Source of the DNA: Pseudomonadota bacterium
GTDB lineage: Bacteria; Pseudomonadota; Gammaproteobacteria; Burkholderiales; Thiobacillaceae
DNA: 7,007 nt
NCBI GenBank assembly: GCA_021802595.1
Contig: JAJZRT010000195.1
Span: 1-7,007, forward strand
Reading direction: 5' to 3'
The translations under genes were made by a program, and so were the position numbers. Positions 1 through 5,673 of this stretch are shown one piece after another (positions within the stretch are counted from its first letter, which is position 1; the number at the start of each line of letters is the position of its first letter). The notes beneath the pieces are model-generated. The model was not told the DNA's origin. It ran no database searches and was given only the letters and a program-made list of their open reading frames with translations.

Positions 1-646
1 TCACGTCGGCGCTGGTGTAGCGCGCCATCATGCCCAGAAGCACGCTCTTGCCGACGCCGGAGCCGGCAAACAGGCCCATGCGCTGGCCGCGACCGACGGT
101 CAGCATGCTGTTGATCGCGCGCACGCCGACATCGAGGGGTTCGGTGATCGGCGCGCGGGCCAGCGGGTTGGCGGCGCGGGTGTTGAGTGGCGCAGTGGCG
201 GAGGTCTGCAGCGGGCCGAGGCCGTCGAGCGGCCGGCCGCTGCTGTCGAGCACGCGCCCCAGCAGCGCGTCGCCGACCGGCAGGTGGCGGGTGCGGTCGC
301 TGGGGCGCCGGCGCGGATGATTGACCTGGCCTGCGCGGGGCAGCGTGGGAATCACCTCCACCGGAAACACGCGCGCGCCGGGCACGAGGCCCTCGACGTC
401 GCTTTGCGGCATGAGAAAAATATGGTCCCCCGAGAACCCCACCACCTCGGCCTCGATATTCGAGCCGTTGGGCAGCGGCACGCTGCAGGCGCTGCCGACC
501 GGCAATTTCAGCCCGACGGCCTCCATCACCAGTCCGGCCACGCGGGTGACGCGGCCGGAGACCTGCATCGGCTCGGCGATCGCCAGCAGCTCCCCGCAGT
601 CCTGCAGGTAGGCATTCCAGCGGGCGCTGTGGGGCTGCGCATCCAT
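1..646 (-). CDS. fliI: Flagellar export ATPase FliI, N-terminal part (cut by left edge)
   Basis: FliI is the cytoplasmic F1-beta-like ATPase that delivers flagellar substrates to the type III export gate. The first 215 codons are present. The ATG at 646-644 overlaps the fliH stop by one base (TGATG). Residues 1-110 form the N-terminal beta-barrel region, with a typical FliI stretch VEAEVVGF-like at about 64-71 (IEAEVVGF) and FLMP at 77-80. LLGRVLDSSGRPLDGLGPL follows at about 128-146. The P-loop AGSGVGKS lies at 194-201 (Lys200, Ser201) inside GLFAGSGVGKSVLLGM, which is diagnostic for FliI/YscN ATPases. The family is usually about 440-480 residues, so about half is missing, including Walker B and the C-terminal domain. 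It is the fourth gene of the fliFGHI run, and its start is coupled to fliH. There is no frameshift in the visible part. The identification is secure; only a T3SS ATPase would be an alternative, and the neighbours exclude it. Confidence 0.97.
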   Translation of the reverse strand, partial: MDAQPHSARWNAYLQDCGELLAIAEPMQVSGRVTRVAGLVMEAVGLKLPVGSACSVPLPNGSNIEAEVVGFSGDHIFLMPQSDVEGLVPGARVFPVEVIPTLPRAGQVNHPRRRPSDRTRHLPVGDALLGRVLDSSGRPLDGLGPLQTSATAPLNTRAANPLARAPITEPLDVGVRAINSMLTVGRGQRMGLFAGSGVGKSVLLGMMARYTSADV

Positions 647-1284
647 CAGGCGGCCAGCCAGTCGGAATTCTTGCTGAGCGCGGCGGTCAGGCGCTGCCAG
701 CGGGTGGGCAGGGAGGCATCGATCTGGTTGCTGGCGGTTTCCACGCGGCAGCCGCCGGGCTCGAGCTGCGCATCGTCGGCCAGTTGCCAGCCCATTTTCG
801 ACAGCTCGTCGCCGATCCTGTCCTTGACCAGGGCGGCGTCGGCCGGGTTCAGAAACAGCAGGGCCGGCTGGTGCAGCGCCGGCAGGTAGCGCACCGCTTC
901 CTTGACGATGGGGATGACCAGTTCGGGGCGGATCGCCAGCGCCGATTTCAACAGCGCACGGGCAAGGTCGACCGACAGGTCGAGGACTTGCTGCGAGATG
1001 GTTTCATCGGCCTTGCCGACTTCCACCGAGAACGTGCTGGCCAGATCGCGCAGCCGGGCAGCTTCGCGGGCGGCTTCCTCGCGTCCTGCAGCGAGCCCCT
1101 CGGCATGGCCGGCGTGATAGCCCTCCTGCCGGGCCTGATCCTGGATGGCGGTGATCTGCTCGATCGTAGGCAAGACGACCGCAGGGTTGCCGGCATTTTT
1201 TGCCGGGTGTGGGTGAGTGTCGAAGCTGGTCATCTCCCAGGGCTGGAAGGCGCCCTGGTCGACGCTGGACAATACGCTAGACAT
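646..1284 (-). CDS. fliH: Flagellar export ATPase regulator FliH
   Basis: FliH binds and restrains FliI and tethers it to the C ring and export gate. From the chosen start it has 212 residues. Residues 12-17 contain AFQPWE with Trp16, resembling the N-terminal tryptophan motif that in FliH contacts FliN and FlhA. G55, G59, G63 and G67 make three overlapping GxxxG units, the family's signature helix. A Glu/Ala/Arg-rich helix follows (about 60-80). The C-terminal domain (about 95-205) carries PGGCRVET at 176-183 and IDAS at 188-191, conserved in the FliH/YscL group. Start choice: the ATG at 1284 has GGGAGAAG about 6 nt upstream and overlaps the end of fliG by 8 nt. An in-frame GTG at 1305 would put that ribosome-binding site inside the gene and is less likely. 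The gene ends with TGATG shared with fliI. Confidence 0.95.
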   Translation of the reverse strand: MSSVLSSVDQGAFQPWEMTSFDTHPHPAKNAGNPAVVLPTIEQITAIQDQARQEGYHAGHAEGLAAGREEAAREAARLRDLASTFSVEVGKADETISQQVLDLSVDLARALLKSALAIRPELVIPIVKEAVRYLPALHQPALLFLNPADAALVKDRIGDELSKMGWQLADDAQLEPGGCRVETASNQIDASLPTRWQRLTAALSKNSDWLAA

Positions 1285-2275
1285 ACTGCTCTTCTCCCTT
1301 GGCACCCAGCGAGATCTGTCCTTCGTCGGCCAGCCGGCGGACGATCATCAGGATTTCCTTCTGCTGGGCCTCGACCTCGGACAGACGCACCGGGCCCTTG
1401 GATTCGAGGTCTTCCCGCATCATTTCAGCAGCACGCTGCGACATGTTCTTGAAGATTTTCTCGCGCATCTCTTCCGAGGCGCCCTTGAGCGCGATGATCA
1501 GCGAGTCGGACTGCACTTCGCGCAACAGCAGCTGGATACCGCGGTCCTCGATGTCCATGATGTTCTCGAACACGAACATCTCGTCCATGATCTTCTGTGC
1601 CATGTCGGGGTCGTAGCTCTTCAGGTACTCCATGGCGGACTGCTCGTTGTCGCCGCTCATGAAGTTGAGGATGTCGGCCGCCGCGCGGGTGCCGCCCATC
1701 GGCTGCTTTTTCAGCACGTCGCTGCCGGACAGCAGCTTGGTGAGCACGTCGTTCAGCTCGCGCAGCGCGGCCGGCTGCACGCCGGAGAGCGTGGCGATGC
1801 GCAGCAGCACATCGTTGCGCAGGCGTTCGGTGAAGCATCCCAGCACTTCGCAGGCCTGGTCGCGCTCCAGGTGCACCAGGATGGTCGCGATGGTCTGCGG
1901 ATGTTCGTTGTGGATGAGATCGGCCACCGATTCGGCGTCCATCCACTTCAGGCTTTCGATCCCGCTGGCATCGCCGCCGCCGCCGAGGATGCGGTTGAGC
2001 AGCGAGTTGGCCTTGTCGTCGCCCAGCGCCTTCTTCAGCACGCTGCGGATGTAATCGTCCGAGTCCAGCCCCAGCGAGGAATTCAGGTCGGCCTCGTTGT
2101 TGAAGTCATGCAGCACGCGCTCGACTTCTTCCTGCGGGATCGCCTTCATGCTGGTCATCGCCTCGCCCAGCTTCTGCACTTCGCGCGGCCCCAGGTATTT
2201 CATGACTTCCGCCGCGCCTTCCTCGCCCAGTGCGAGCATCAGGATCGCGCCCTTGTTGATGCCGATTTCACTCAT
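1277..2275 (-). CDS. fliG: Flagellar rotor/switch protein FliG
   Basis: FliG joins the MS ring (FliF) to FliM and interacts with the stator MotA to produce torque. It has 332 residues, almost exactly the enterobacterial length (331). Visible landmarks are an N-terminal FliF-binding domain (about 1-95), the EHPQ motif at 124-127 in the middle domain, GG at 194-195 before the armadillo-like linker, MFVF at 233-236, and the C-terminal charged ridge. With E. coli numbering, which fits without gaps at this end, Lys264, Arg281, Asp289 and Arg297 are all present. Position 288 is Glu instead of Asp, a charge-conserving change. The C-terminal stretch with NMSQRAAE and GPVRLSEVE is highly typical. The ATG at 2275 overlaps the end of fliF by 8 nt (ATGAGTGA), implying translational coupling. 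The gene ends with TAG inside the first codons of fliH. Confidence 0.98.
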   Translation of the reverse strand: MSEIGINKGAILMLALGEEGAAEVMKYLGPREVQKLGEAMTSMKAIPQEEVERVLHDFNNEADLNSSLGLDSDDYIRSVLKKALGDDKANSLLNRILGGGGDASGIESLKWMDAESVADLIHNEHPQTIATILVHLERDQACEVLGCFTERLRNDVLLRIATLSGVQPAALRELNDVLTKLLSGSDVLKKQPMGGTRAAADILNFMSGDNEQSAMEYLKSYDPDMAQKIMDEMFVFENIMDIEDRGIQLLLREVQSDSLIIALKGASEEMREKIFKNMSQRAAEMMREDLESKGPVRLSEVEAQQKEILMIVRRLADEGQISLGAKGEEQYV

Positions 2276-3905
2276 GGCTGCCTACCCAGGTTTTGACGAT
2301 GTTGGCGACGACGCGCGGATCCTCGCTGGCCATTTTCTGCGCGCGCGTGAGGTTTTCCTGGTAATTGCGCTGACCGGGGAGCGCGAGCGTCTCGCCATGG
2401 GCGCCGTGCTGGAGATGGCTGTCGTGGCCCGGCGGGGGCAGCGCGGGCATCTCGGCGAGCTTTTTCAGCAGCGGCTTGGCGGCCTTCAGATACAAGACGA
2501 GAAGCGCCACGCCCATCAGCAGATACTTGCCGCCCTGCATGGCCATATCGAGGGTCCCGGGCTGTTTCCATATCGGCACCTCGGGAATGGTTTCCGGCAC
2601 GGGGCTCGCGAAGGGGCTGTTCACCACGTTGAGGGTGTCGCCCCGTTCCTGGTTGTAGCCCATGGCTTCCTTGACCAGATTGGTGATCTGGGCCGTCTCG
2701 GCCGGGCTCAGCGGCTTCATGGCGACCTTGCCGGACTTGTCGACGGTTTTCCGGTAATTGACGACCACGGCAACCGACAGGCGCTTCAGGCCGCCGCCCG
2801 CTTTCTGCACGTACTGGATGGTCTTGTCGACTTCATAGTTGACGGTGGAATCCTTGTGCGTGCTGGTGGCCGGCGCGGCCGACGCGGCGGTGGCGGGTGC
2901 TTTCTGCCCGGGTGGCGCCGTGATCGGGGCGGTGGCCGGCGCCGGCGGCTGGTTGGTGAGCGCGCCCGGTACGCCGGCCGGACTGGTCGAGCCGTTCATC
3001 GACTCGCTGGTCTGCTGGCTGCGGATGACCATGGCATCGGGCGTCTGGTTCGGCTTGTAGGATTCGACCGCCTGCTCGCTGCGCGAAAAATCCATGTCGG
3101 CCGTCGCTTCGGCACGCACGTTCTCGGCGCCGACGATGGGCGCGATGATGGATTCGATGCGTTTGGCGACGTTCTGCTGGTAATCCTGCACGTACTTGAT
3201 CTGGCTCGGATCCATGCCGTTGATGCTGGCTGCCTTGCTGGTATCGGACAGCAGGTTGCCGTTCTGGTCGACGACGGTCACGTTCTTGGGCGACAGTTCG
3301 GGGACGCTGCTGGCGACCAGGTGAACGATGGCGCTGACCTGCTGGGCATCCAGCACGCGGCCGGGATGCAGGTTGAGCAGCACCGAGGCGGTGGGCTGCT
3401 TCTGCTCGGAGACGAAGACCGAGTCCTTGGGCATGGCCAGGTGCACGCGCGCGGCCTGCACGGCAGAGAGGGATTCGATCGAGCGGGCCAGCTCGCCTTC
3501 CATGGCGCGCTGGAAATTGACCTGCTCGAGGAATTGGGAAGCCCCCAGCTTCTGGTTTTCCATCAGCTCGAAGCCGACGTTGCCACCTTTGGGCAGGCCC
3601 TGCGCGGCCAGCTTCAGGCGTGCGTCGTGGACGCGGTCGGCTGGCACCAGCAGGGCGCCGCCACCGTCGGAATATTTGTGGGGGATGTTCATCTTGTCGA
3701 GCTCGGCGACAATCTCGCCGCCGTCGCGATCGCTGAAATTCGAGAACAGCACGCGATAATCGGGCTGCCGTCCCCACATCCAGACCGCGGCCATGACCGC
3801 GACCACTGCGGCGATGCCCAGCATCAACAAGACCTTCCGTCCGCCCGTCGTCCGCGTGAAATCCATGACGCTGGCTGGAACCACCATTTCACCTGCACCC
3901 GCCAT
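2268..3905 (-). CDS. fliF: Flagellar MS-ring protein FliF
   Basis: FliF forms the inner-membrane MS ring, the platform for the rotor and export gate. It has 545 residues; the family is usually about 530-570. A first membrane helix lies at about 24-44 and a second at about 458-474. Between them is the periplasmic region with ring-building motifs: YRVLFSNFSDRDGGEI near 50-65, the FQRAMEGELARSI stretch at 131-143, the ARVHLAMPK stretch at 152-160 and SAIVHLVASSVPEL at 191-204. A Pro/Ala-rich low-complexity segment runs from about 309 to 347. The C-terminal tail ends with NYQENLTRAQKMASEDPRVV and a short helix (514-541), the FliG-binding end. The chosen ATG at 3905 follows a GAGGGGGG run 7 nt away. 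In-frame ATGs at 3887 and 3866 are possible later starts and would still leave the first membrane helix intact. It heads the fliFGHI operon. Confidence 0.98.
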   Translation of the reverse strand: MAGAGEMVVPASVMDFTRTTGGRKVLLMLGIAAVVAVMAAVWMWGRQPDYRVLFSNFSDRDGGEIVAELDKMNIPHKYSDGGGALLVPADRVHDARLKLAAQGLPKGGNVGFELMENQKLGASQFLEQVNFQRAMEGELARSIESLSAVQAARVHLAMPKDSVFVSEQKQPTASVLLNLHPGRVLDAQQVSAIVHLVASSVPELSPKNVTVVDQNGNLLSDTSKAASINGMDPSQIKYVQDYQQNVAKRIESIIAPIVGAENVRAEATADMDFSRSEQAVESYKPNQTPDAMVIRSQQTSESMNGSTSPAGVPGALTNQPPAPATAPITAPPGQKAPATAASAAPATSTHKDSTVNYEVDKTIQYVQKAGGGLKRLSVAVVVNYRKTVDKSGKVAMKPLSPAETAQITNLVKEAMGYNQERGDTLNVVNSPFASPVPETIPEVPIWKQPGTLDMAMQGGKYLLMGVALLVLYLKAAKPLLKKLAEMPALPPPGHDSHLQHGAHGETLALPGQRNYQENLTRAQKMASEDPRVVANIVKTWVGSHE

Positions 3906-4001
3906 TATCTTGCCCCCCTCGTGCCGGCGTCATGGGCCGCCTGGATTCTGATTGCCATGTTCACTCGTGTTGTCCCATGAGGATTTCTCTGTGTGATCGA
4001 A

Positions 4002-4009
4002 TTATCGGC
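4002..4009 (-). promoter_or_regulatory. Sigma-28-type -10 box facing fliF
   Basis: The minus strand reads GCCGATAA, identical to the FliA (sigma-28) -10 consensus. The expected -35 position, 14 nt further upstream, reads GATTG (4024-4028), matching TAAAG in only 2 of 5 places. Transcription would begin near 3995, giving a leader of about 90 nt before fliF. The box is clear, but use as a promoter is uncertain because of the poor -35. Confidence 0.4.
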
Positions 4010-4081
4010 AGCGCCGCGTATTTCAATCGGGGGAATAGAAGCCGGTTTCGGGCGCTTATCGCGCTTATGGCTTGCCGCCAG

Positions 4082-4089
4082 GCTGATAA
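4082..4089 (+). promoter_or_regulatory. Sigma-28-like -10 box facing fliE
   Basis: The plus strand reads GCTGATAA, one base away from the GCCGATAA consensus. It lies 43 nt upstream of the fliE ATG, so a transcript would have a leader of about 35 nt. The -35 position (GCTTA, 4063-4067) does not match, so this is a weak candidate that may need an activator. The adjacent GCGCTTAT repeat overlaps the -35 area. Confidence 0.3.
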
Positions 4090-4120
4090 GGTGAGCACGT
4101 GGAAAACCGCCTGAAGAGGC

Positions 4121-4127
4121 AAGGAGG
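4121..4127 (+). promoter_or_regulatory. Strong ribosome-binding site of fliE
   Basis: AAGGAGG, a complete Shine-Dalgarno match, lies 5 nt before the ATG at 4133. It fixes the fliE start against the second in-frame ATG four codons later. Confidence 0.85.
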
Positions 4128-4132
4128 GCACG

Positions 4133-4492
4133 ATGAGCGTAGGCATGATCGATACCAGCCGGATCGAGGCGATGGTGGCGCAGCTGAAGGCCGCGGCAGC
4201 CAAGGCCACGCCGGCAGGCGCCAATGCGATAGGCGAGGGTGGGCTTCAGGCCAAACCGGCTTCCGGCGCGGTCGATTTCTCGTCGGCCCTGAAATCCTCG
4301 CTCGACCAGGTCAACCAGTCGCAGCTACAGTCACAGAAGCTGGCGGAACGGTTCGAGATGGGGGACAGCAGCGTCAGCCTCTCCGATGCGATGATTTCCC
4401 TGCAGAAATCCAGCATTGCCTTCCAGCAGACCGTGCAGGTGCGCAACAAGCTGGTGTCCGCCTATCAGGAAATCATGAACATGGGCATCTGA
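4133..4492 (+). CDS. fliE: Flagellar MS ring-rod junction protein FliE
   Basis: FliE sits between the MS ring and the proximal rod and is needed for the export gate to assemble with the rod. The product has 119 residues; the family is usually about 100-125. The N-terminal third is Ala/Lys-rich and variable, with SRIEAMVAQLKAAAAK at about 9-24. The conserved part starts near DFSSALKSSLDQVN (48-61). It continues through LAERFEMGD and SVSLSDAMISLQKSSIAFQQ, and ends in VQVRNKLVSAYQEIMNMGI, a near-textbook FliE C terminus. It is a standalone plus-strand gene, divergent from fliF and convergent with cheV. The start is set by the AAGGAGG site. The TGA is at 4490-4492, with a terminator candidate right after it. 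Confidence 0.97.
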   Translation: MSVGMIDTSRIEAMVAQLKAAAAKATPAGANAIGEGGLQAKPASGAVDFSSALKSSLDQVNQSQLQSQKLAERFEMGDSSVSLSDAMISLQKSSIAFQQTVQVRNKLVSAYQEIMNMGI

Positions 4493-4498
4493 GTCTGA

Positions 4499-4527
4499 CG
4501 CCCAGCTTGATCCTGTATTGGGTTTTT
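4499..4527 (+). terminator. Candidate fliE terminator (weak hairpin plus T5)
   Basis: GCCCAG (4499-4504) can pair with TTGGGT (4518-4523; core CCCA/TGGG with flanking G-T wobbles) around a 13-nt loop, and TTTTT runs 4523-4527. It starts 7 nt after the fliE stop and sits where a terminator is expected. The stem is short, so it is only moderately convincing. Its T-run is also the left end of the palindromic element. Confidence 0.5.
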
Positions 4528-4631
4528 ATCCGCGAAGGACGCGAAGATGCGCGAAGAAAATCCAGAACACATCCAGGATGCGTCGCGTAGTCTGCCTTGA
4601 CGTTCTTCGCGTTCCCTCGCGGATAAAAAAC
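4522..4631. repeat. Palindromic REP/MITE-like element with CGCGAAG iterations
   Basis: Imperfect terminal inverted repeats, GTTTTTATCCGCGA... at 4522-4547 and its near reverse complement at 4604-4631, agree at about 26 of 28 aligned positions (one substitution and two single-base gaps). They enclose a 56-nt centre. The left side repeats CGCGAAG three times (periods 9 and 10, about 4531-4556), and the right side carries two complementary units. An additional perfect 9-bp pairing exists, CGCGAAGAA (4550-4558) with TTCTTCGCG (4603-4611). The centre holds CATCCAGGATG, an 11-base palindrome (4570-4580). It has no coding potential of its own. It is intergenic, between convergent fliE and cheV, a typical place for dispersed palindromic repeats. 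Whether it is dispersed in this genome cannot be seen from one window. Confidence 0.75.
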
Positions 4632-4658
4632 AAGGCAGAAAAATCCCTACCCCTGCCT
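4625..4658 (-). terminator. Rho-independent terminator of cheV
   Basis: On the minus strand AGGCAG (4658-4653) pairs with CTGCCT (4638-4633) over a 14-nt loop. It is followed by TG and then TTTTTT (4630-4625). It begins 5 nt after the cheV stop. The six-pair GC-rich stem and six-T tail give a reasonable intrinsic terminator. The T6 belongs to the right end of the palindromic element. Confidence 0.65.
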
Positions 4659-4662
4659 GGTT

Positions 4663-5622
4663 TCAATGTACGGTGCCCAGCGCCTGGCGCAGCGCATTCG
4701 CCAGATCTTCCGCCACAAACTTCGCGACATAGGCATCCGCTCCCACCTTCCTGACGTGCGCTTCGTTGGTCGCCCCCGTCAGCGAGGAGTGGATCACCAC
4801 GGGGATCGTGCTGAAGCGCGGGTCCTGCTTGATGTTGCGGGTCAGGGTGAAGCCATCCATCTCGGGCATTTCCAGGTCGGTCAGCACCAGGGCGACCCGG
4901 TCGTTGACAGTCTTGCCCTCTTCCTGGGCCTTGGCGGAAATCGATTGCAGCTGGTCCCAAGCCTCCTTGCCGTTCTTGCACATGATGTAGGGCAGGTTCA
5001 TGGCTTCGAGCCCCTGCTCGATCATGGTGCGCGCGATCAGGGAGTCGTCCGCCGCCAGAATGAGGCTTCCGGGCCTGAGATCGACGTGTGGCCCCACGCT
5101 GTCGGACGAAATGTCCTCCGCCTCGGGCGGCATGACCTGGCGCAGGATCGTTTCCACGTCCAGCACCTGGGCCAGGCGCTCGCTGCTGTCGCCGTCCAGG
5201 CGGGCGATGCTGGTGACCATGCCGCTTGCACCGTTGCCCTCGGCGGACAGCACCTGGCGCCAGTCGAGACGAACGATATCCTCGACCGATTCGACGGCAA
5301 AGGCCTGCGTGCTGCGGGCATACTCGGTGATCAGCAGGATGTTCAGGCCGGTTCTGGGGGTGCAGCCTGCCACGGCCGGCAGGTCGATGACCGGAAGGAT
5401 CTGGCCGCGCAGGTCGACCACGCCCATCATGTTGGGGGGCGATCCGGCAACCGCGGTGATGACCGGCATGGGGATGATTTCCCGGATCTTGAATACGTTG
5501 ATGCCGAACAGTTCGTTGCGTCCGAGACCCGGGTCCTCGCCCAGCCGGAACAGCAGCAGTTCCAGCTTGTTGGAGCTGGTCAGGTTGGTCCGTTCGTCGA
5601 TTTCCTGCTGGATCGTCTGCAT
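4663..5622 (-). CDS. cheV: Chemotaxis coupling/response-regulator protein CheV
   Basis: CheV links chemoreceptors to CheA through a CheW-like domain, and its receiver domain is phosphorylated by CheA for adaptation. The product has 319 residues, the usual CheV size. Residues about 15-165 are the CheW-like domain, with LLLFRLG, FGINVFKIREII, GVVDLRGQILPVIDL and AFAVESVEDIVRLDW. Residues about 185-316 are the receiver domain: acidic pair Asp192-Asp193, predicted phospho-acceptor Asp249 in VLTDLEMPEMDGF, Ser279/Ser280, and Lys301 in YVAKF. All the usual receiver residues are intact. AAGGAG lies about 10 nt before the ATG at 5622. A sigma-28 promoter lies just upstream and an intrinsic terminator just downstream, so cheV is probably its own late transcription unit, possibly also read from the PilZ gene. 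No CheA or CheW gene is visible in the window. Confidence 0.95.
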   Translation of the reverse strand: MQTIQQEIDERTNLTSSNKLELLLFRLGEDPGLGRNELFGINVFKIREIIPMPVITAVAGSPPNMMGVVDLRGQILPVIDLPAVAGCTPRTGLNILLITEYARSTQAFAVESVEDIVRLDWRQVLSAEGNGASGMVTSIARLDGDSSERLAQVLDVETILRQVMPPEAEDISSDSVGPHVDLRPGSLILAADDSLIARTMIEQGLEAMNLPYIMCKNGKEAWDQLQSISAKAQEEGKTVNDRVALVLTDLEMPEMDGFTLTRNIKQDPRFSTIPVVIHSSLTGATNEAHVRKVGADAYVAKFVAEDLANALRQALGTVH

Positions 5623-5646
5623 GGCGTGGGGTCTCCTTGAGGCTTG

Positions 5647-5673
5647 TTATCGGCAGATTCAGGCCGGCCTAGA
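5647..5673 (-). promoter_or_regulatory. Sigma-28 (FliA) promoter of cheV
   Basis: On the minus strand TCTAG (5673-5669), 14 nt, then GCCGATAA (5654-5647) fits the TAAAG/TCAAG-N14-GCCGATAA pattern, with a perfect -10 and 4 of 5 matches to TCAAG at -35. Predicted transcription starts near 5640, about 18 nt before the cheV ATG and just ahead of AAGGAG. The -35 contains the TAG stop of the PilZ gene. The spacer holds the 10-base palindrome AGGCCGGCCT (5661-5670). Confidence 0.7.

Larger units (their letters stand above)
3906..4132. promoter_or_regulatory. Divergent fliF / fliE control region
   Basis: This 227-nt gap separates fliF (leftward) from fliE (rightward), the same divergent layout as in enteric bacteria. 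It contains a perfect sigma-28-type -10 facing fliF, a one-mismatch copy facing fliE, a direct repeat of GCGCTTAT (4052-4059 and 4061-4068) and an inverted pair CTTATC (4055-4060) / GATAAG (4085-4090). No convincing small gene or strong sigma-70 promoter was seen. In many proteobacteria such regions are controlled by a class II activator (FlhDC in beta/gamma groups). No recognisable FlhDC site could be assigned by eye. Confidence 0.75.

Noticed and set aside
3000..3204. Pro/Ala-rich stretch in FliF considered as an insertion or fusion
   Set aside because: Low-complexity periplasmic linkers of this kind are normal in FliF, and total length is within the family range.
1217..3980. Very long plus-strand open frames opposite fliG and fliF (359 and 627 codons)
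   Set aside because: Typical antisense mirror frames of high-GC genes, rich in His, Asp, Val, Leu and Gly, without family features; fliG and fliF on the other strand are certain.
3978..4114. Plus-strand small open frame (about 45 codons from an ATG at 3978) in the fliF/fliE gap
   Set aside because: No ribosome-binding site, an unremarkable composition, and it runs through the regulatory sequences.
3961..4224. Minus-strand open frame of 87 codons with a hydrophobic start, crossing the fliE 5' end
   Set aside because: It lies antisense to the well-supported fliE start and its ribosome-binding site, has no Shine-Dalgarno of its own and resembles no family I know; it looks like a shadow of the GC-rich fliE sequence.
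4531..4556. CGCGAAG iterations considered as a CRISPR array or replication iterons
   Set aside because: Units are only 7 nt, spaced by 2-3 nt, with no unique spacers, and they form one arm of an inverted repeat; no replication gene is nearby.
4518..4754. Arg-rich plus- and minus-strand frames over the palindromic element
   Set aside because: The translations only reflect the CGCGAAG repeats (Arg/Glu/Gly/Lys strings); there is no start signal, and they overlap cheV in the wrong frame.
5358..5377. Direct repeat: GGGTGCAGCCTGCC(A/G)CGGCC here in cheV and again at 6757-6776 in the FliK-like gene (19 of 20 identical)
   Set aside because: Both copies are coding (Ala-Gly-Cys-Thr in each) with no shared surroundings; likely codon-usage coincidence.
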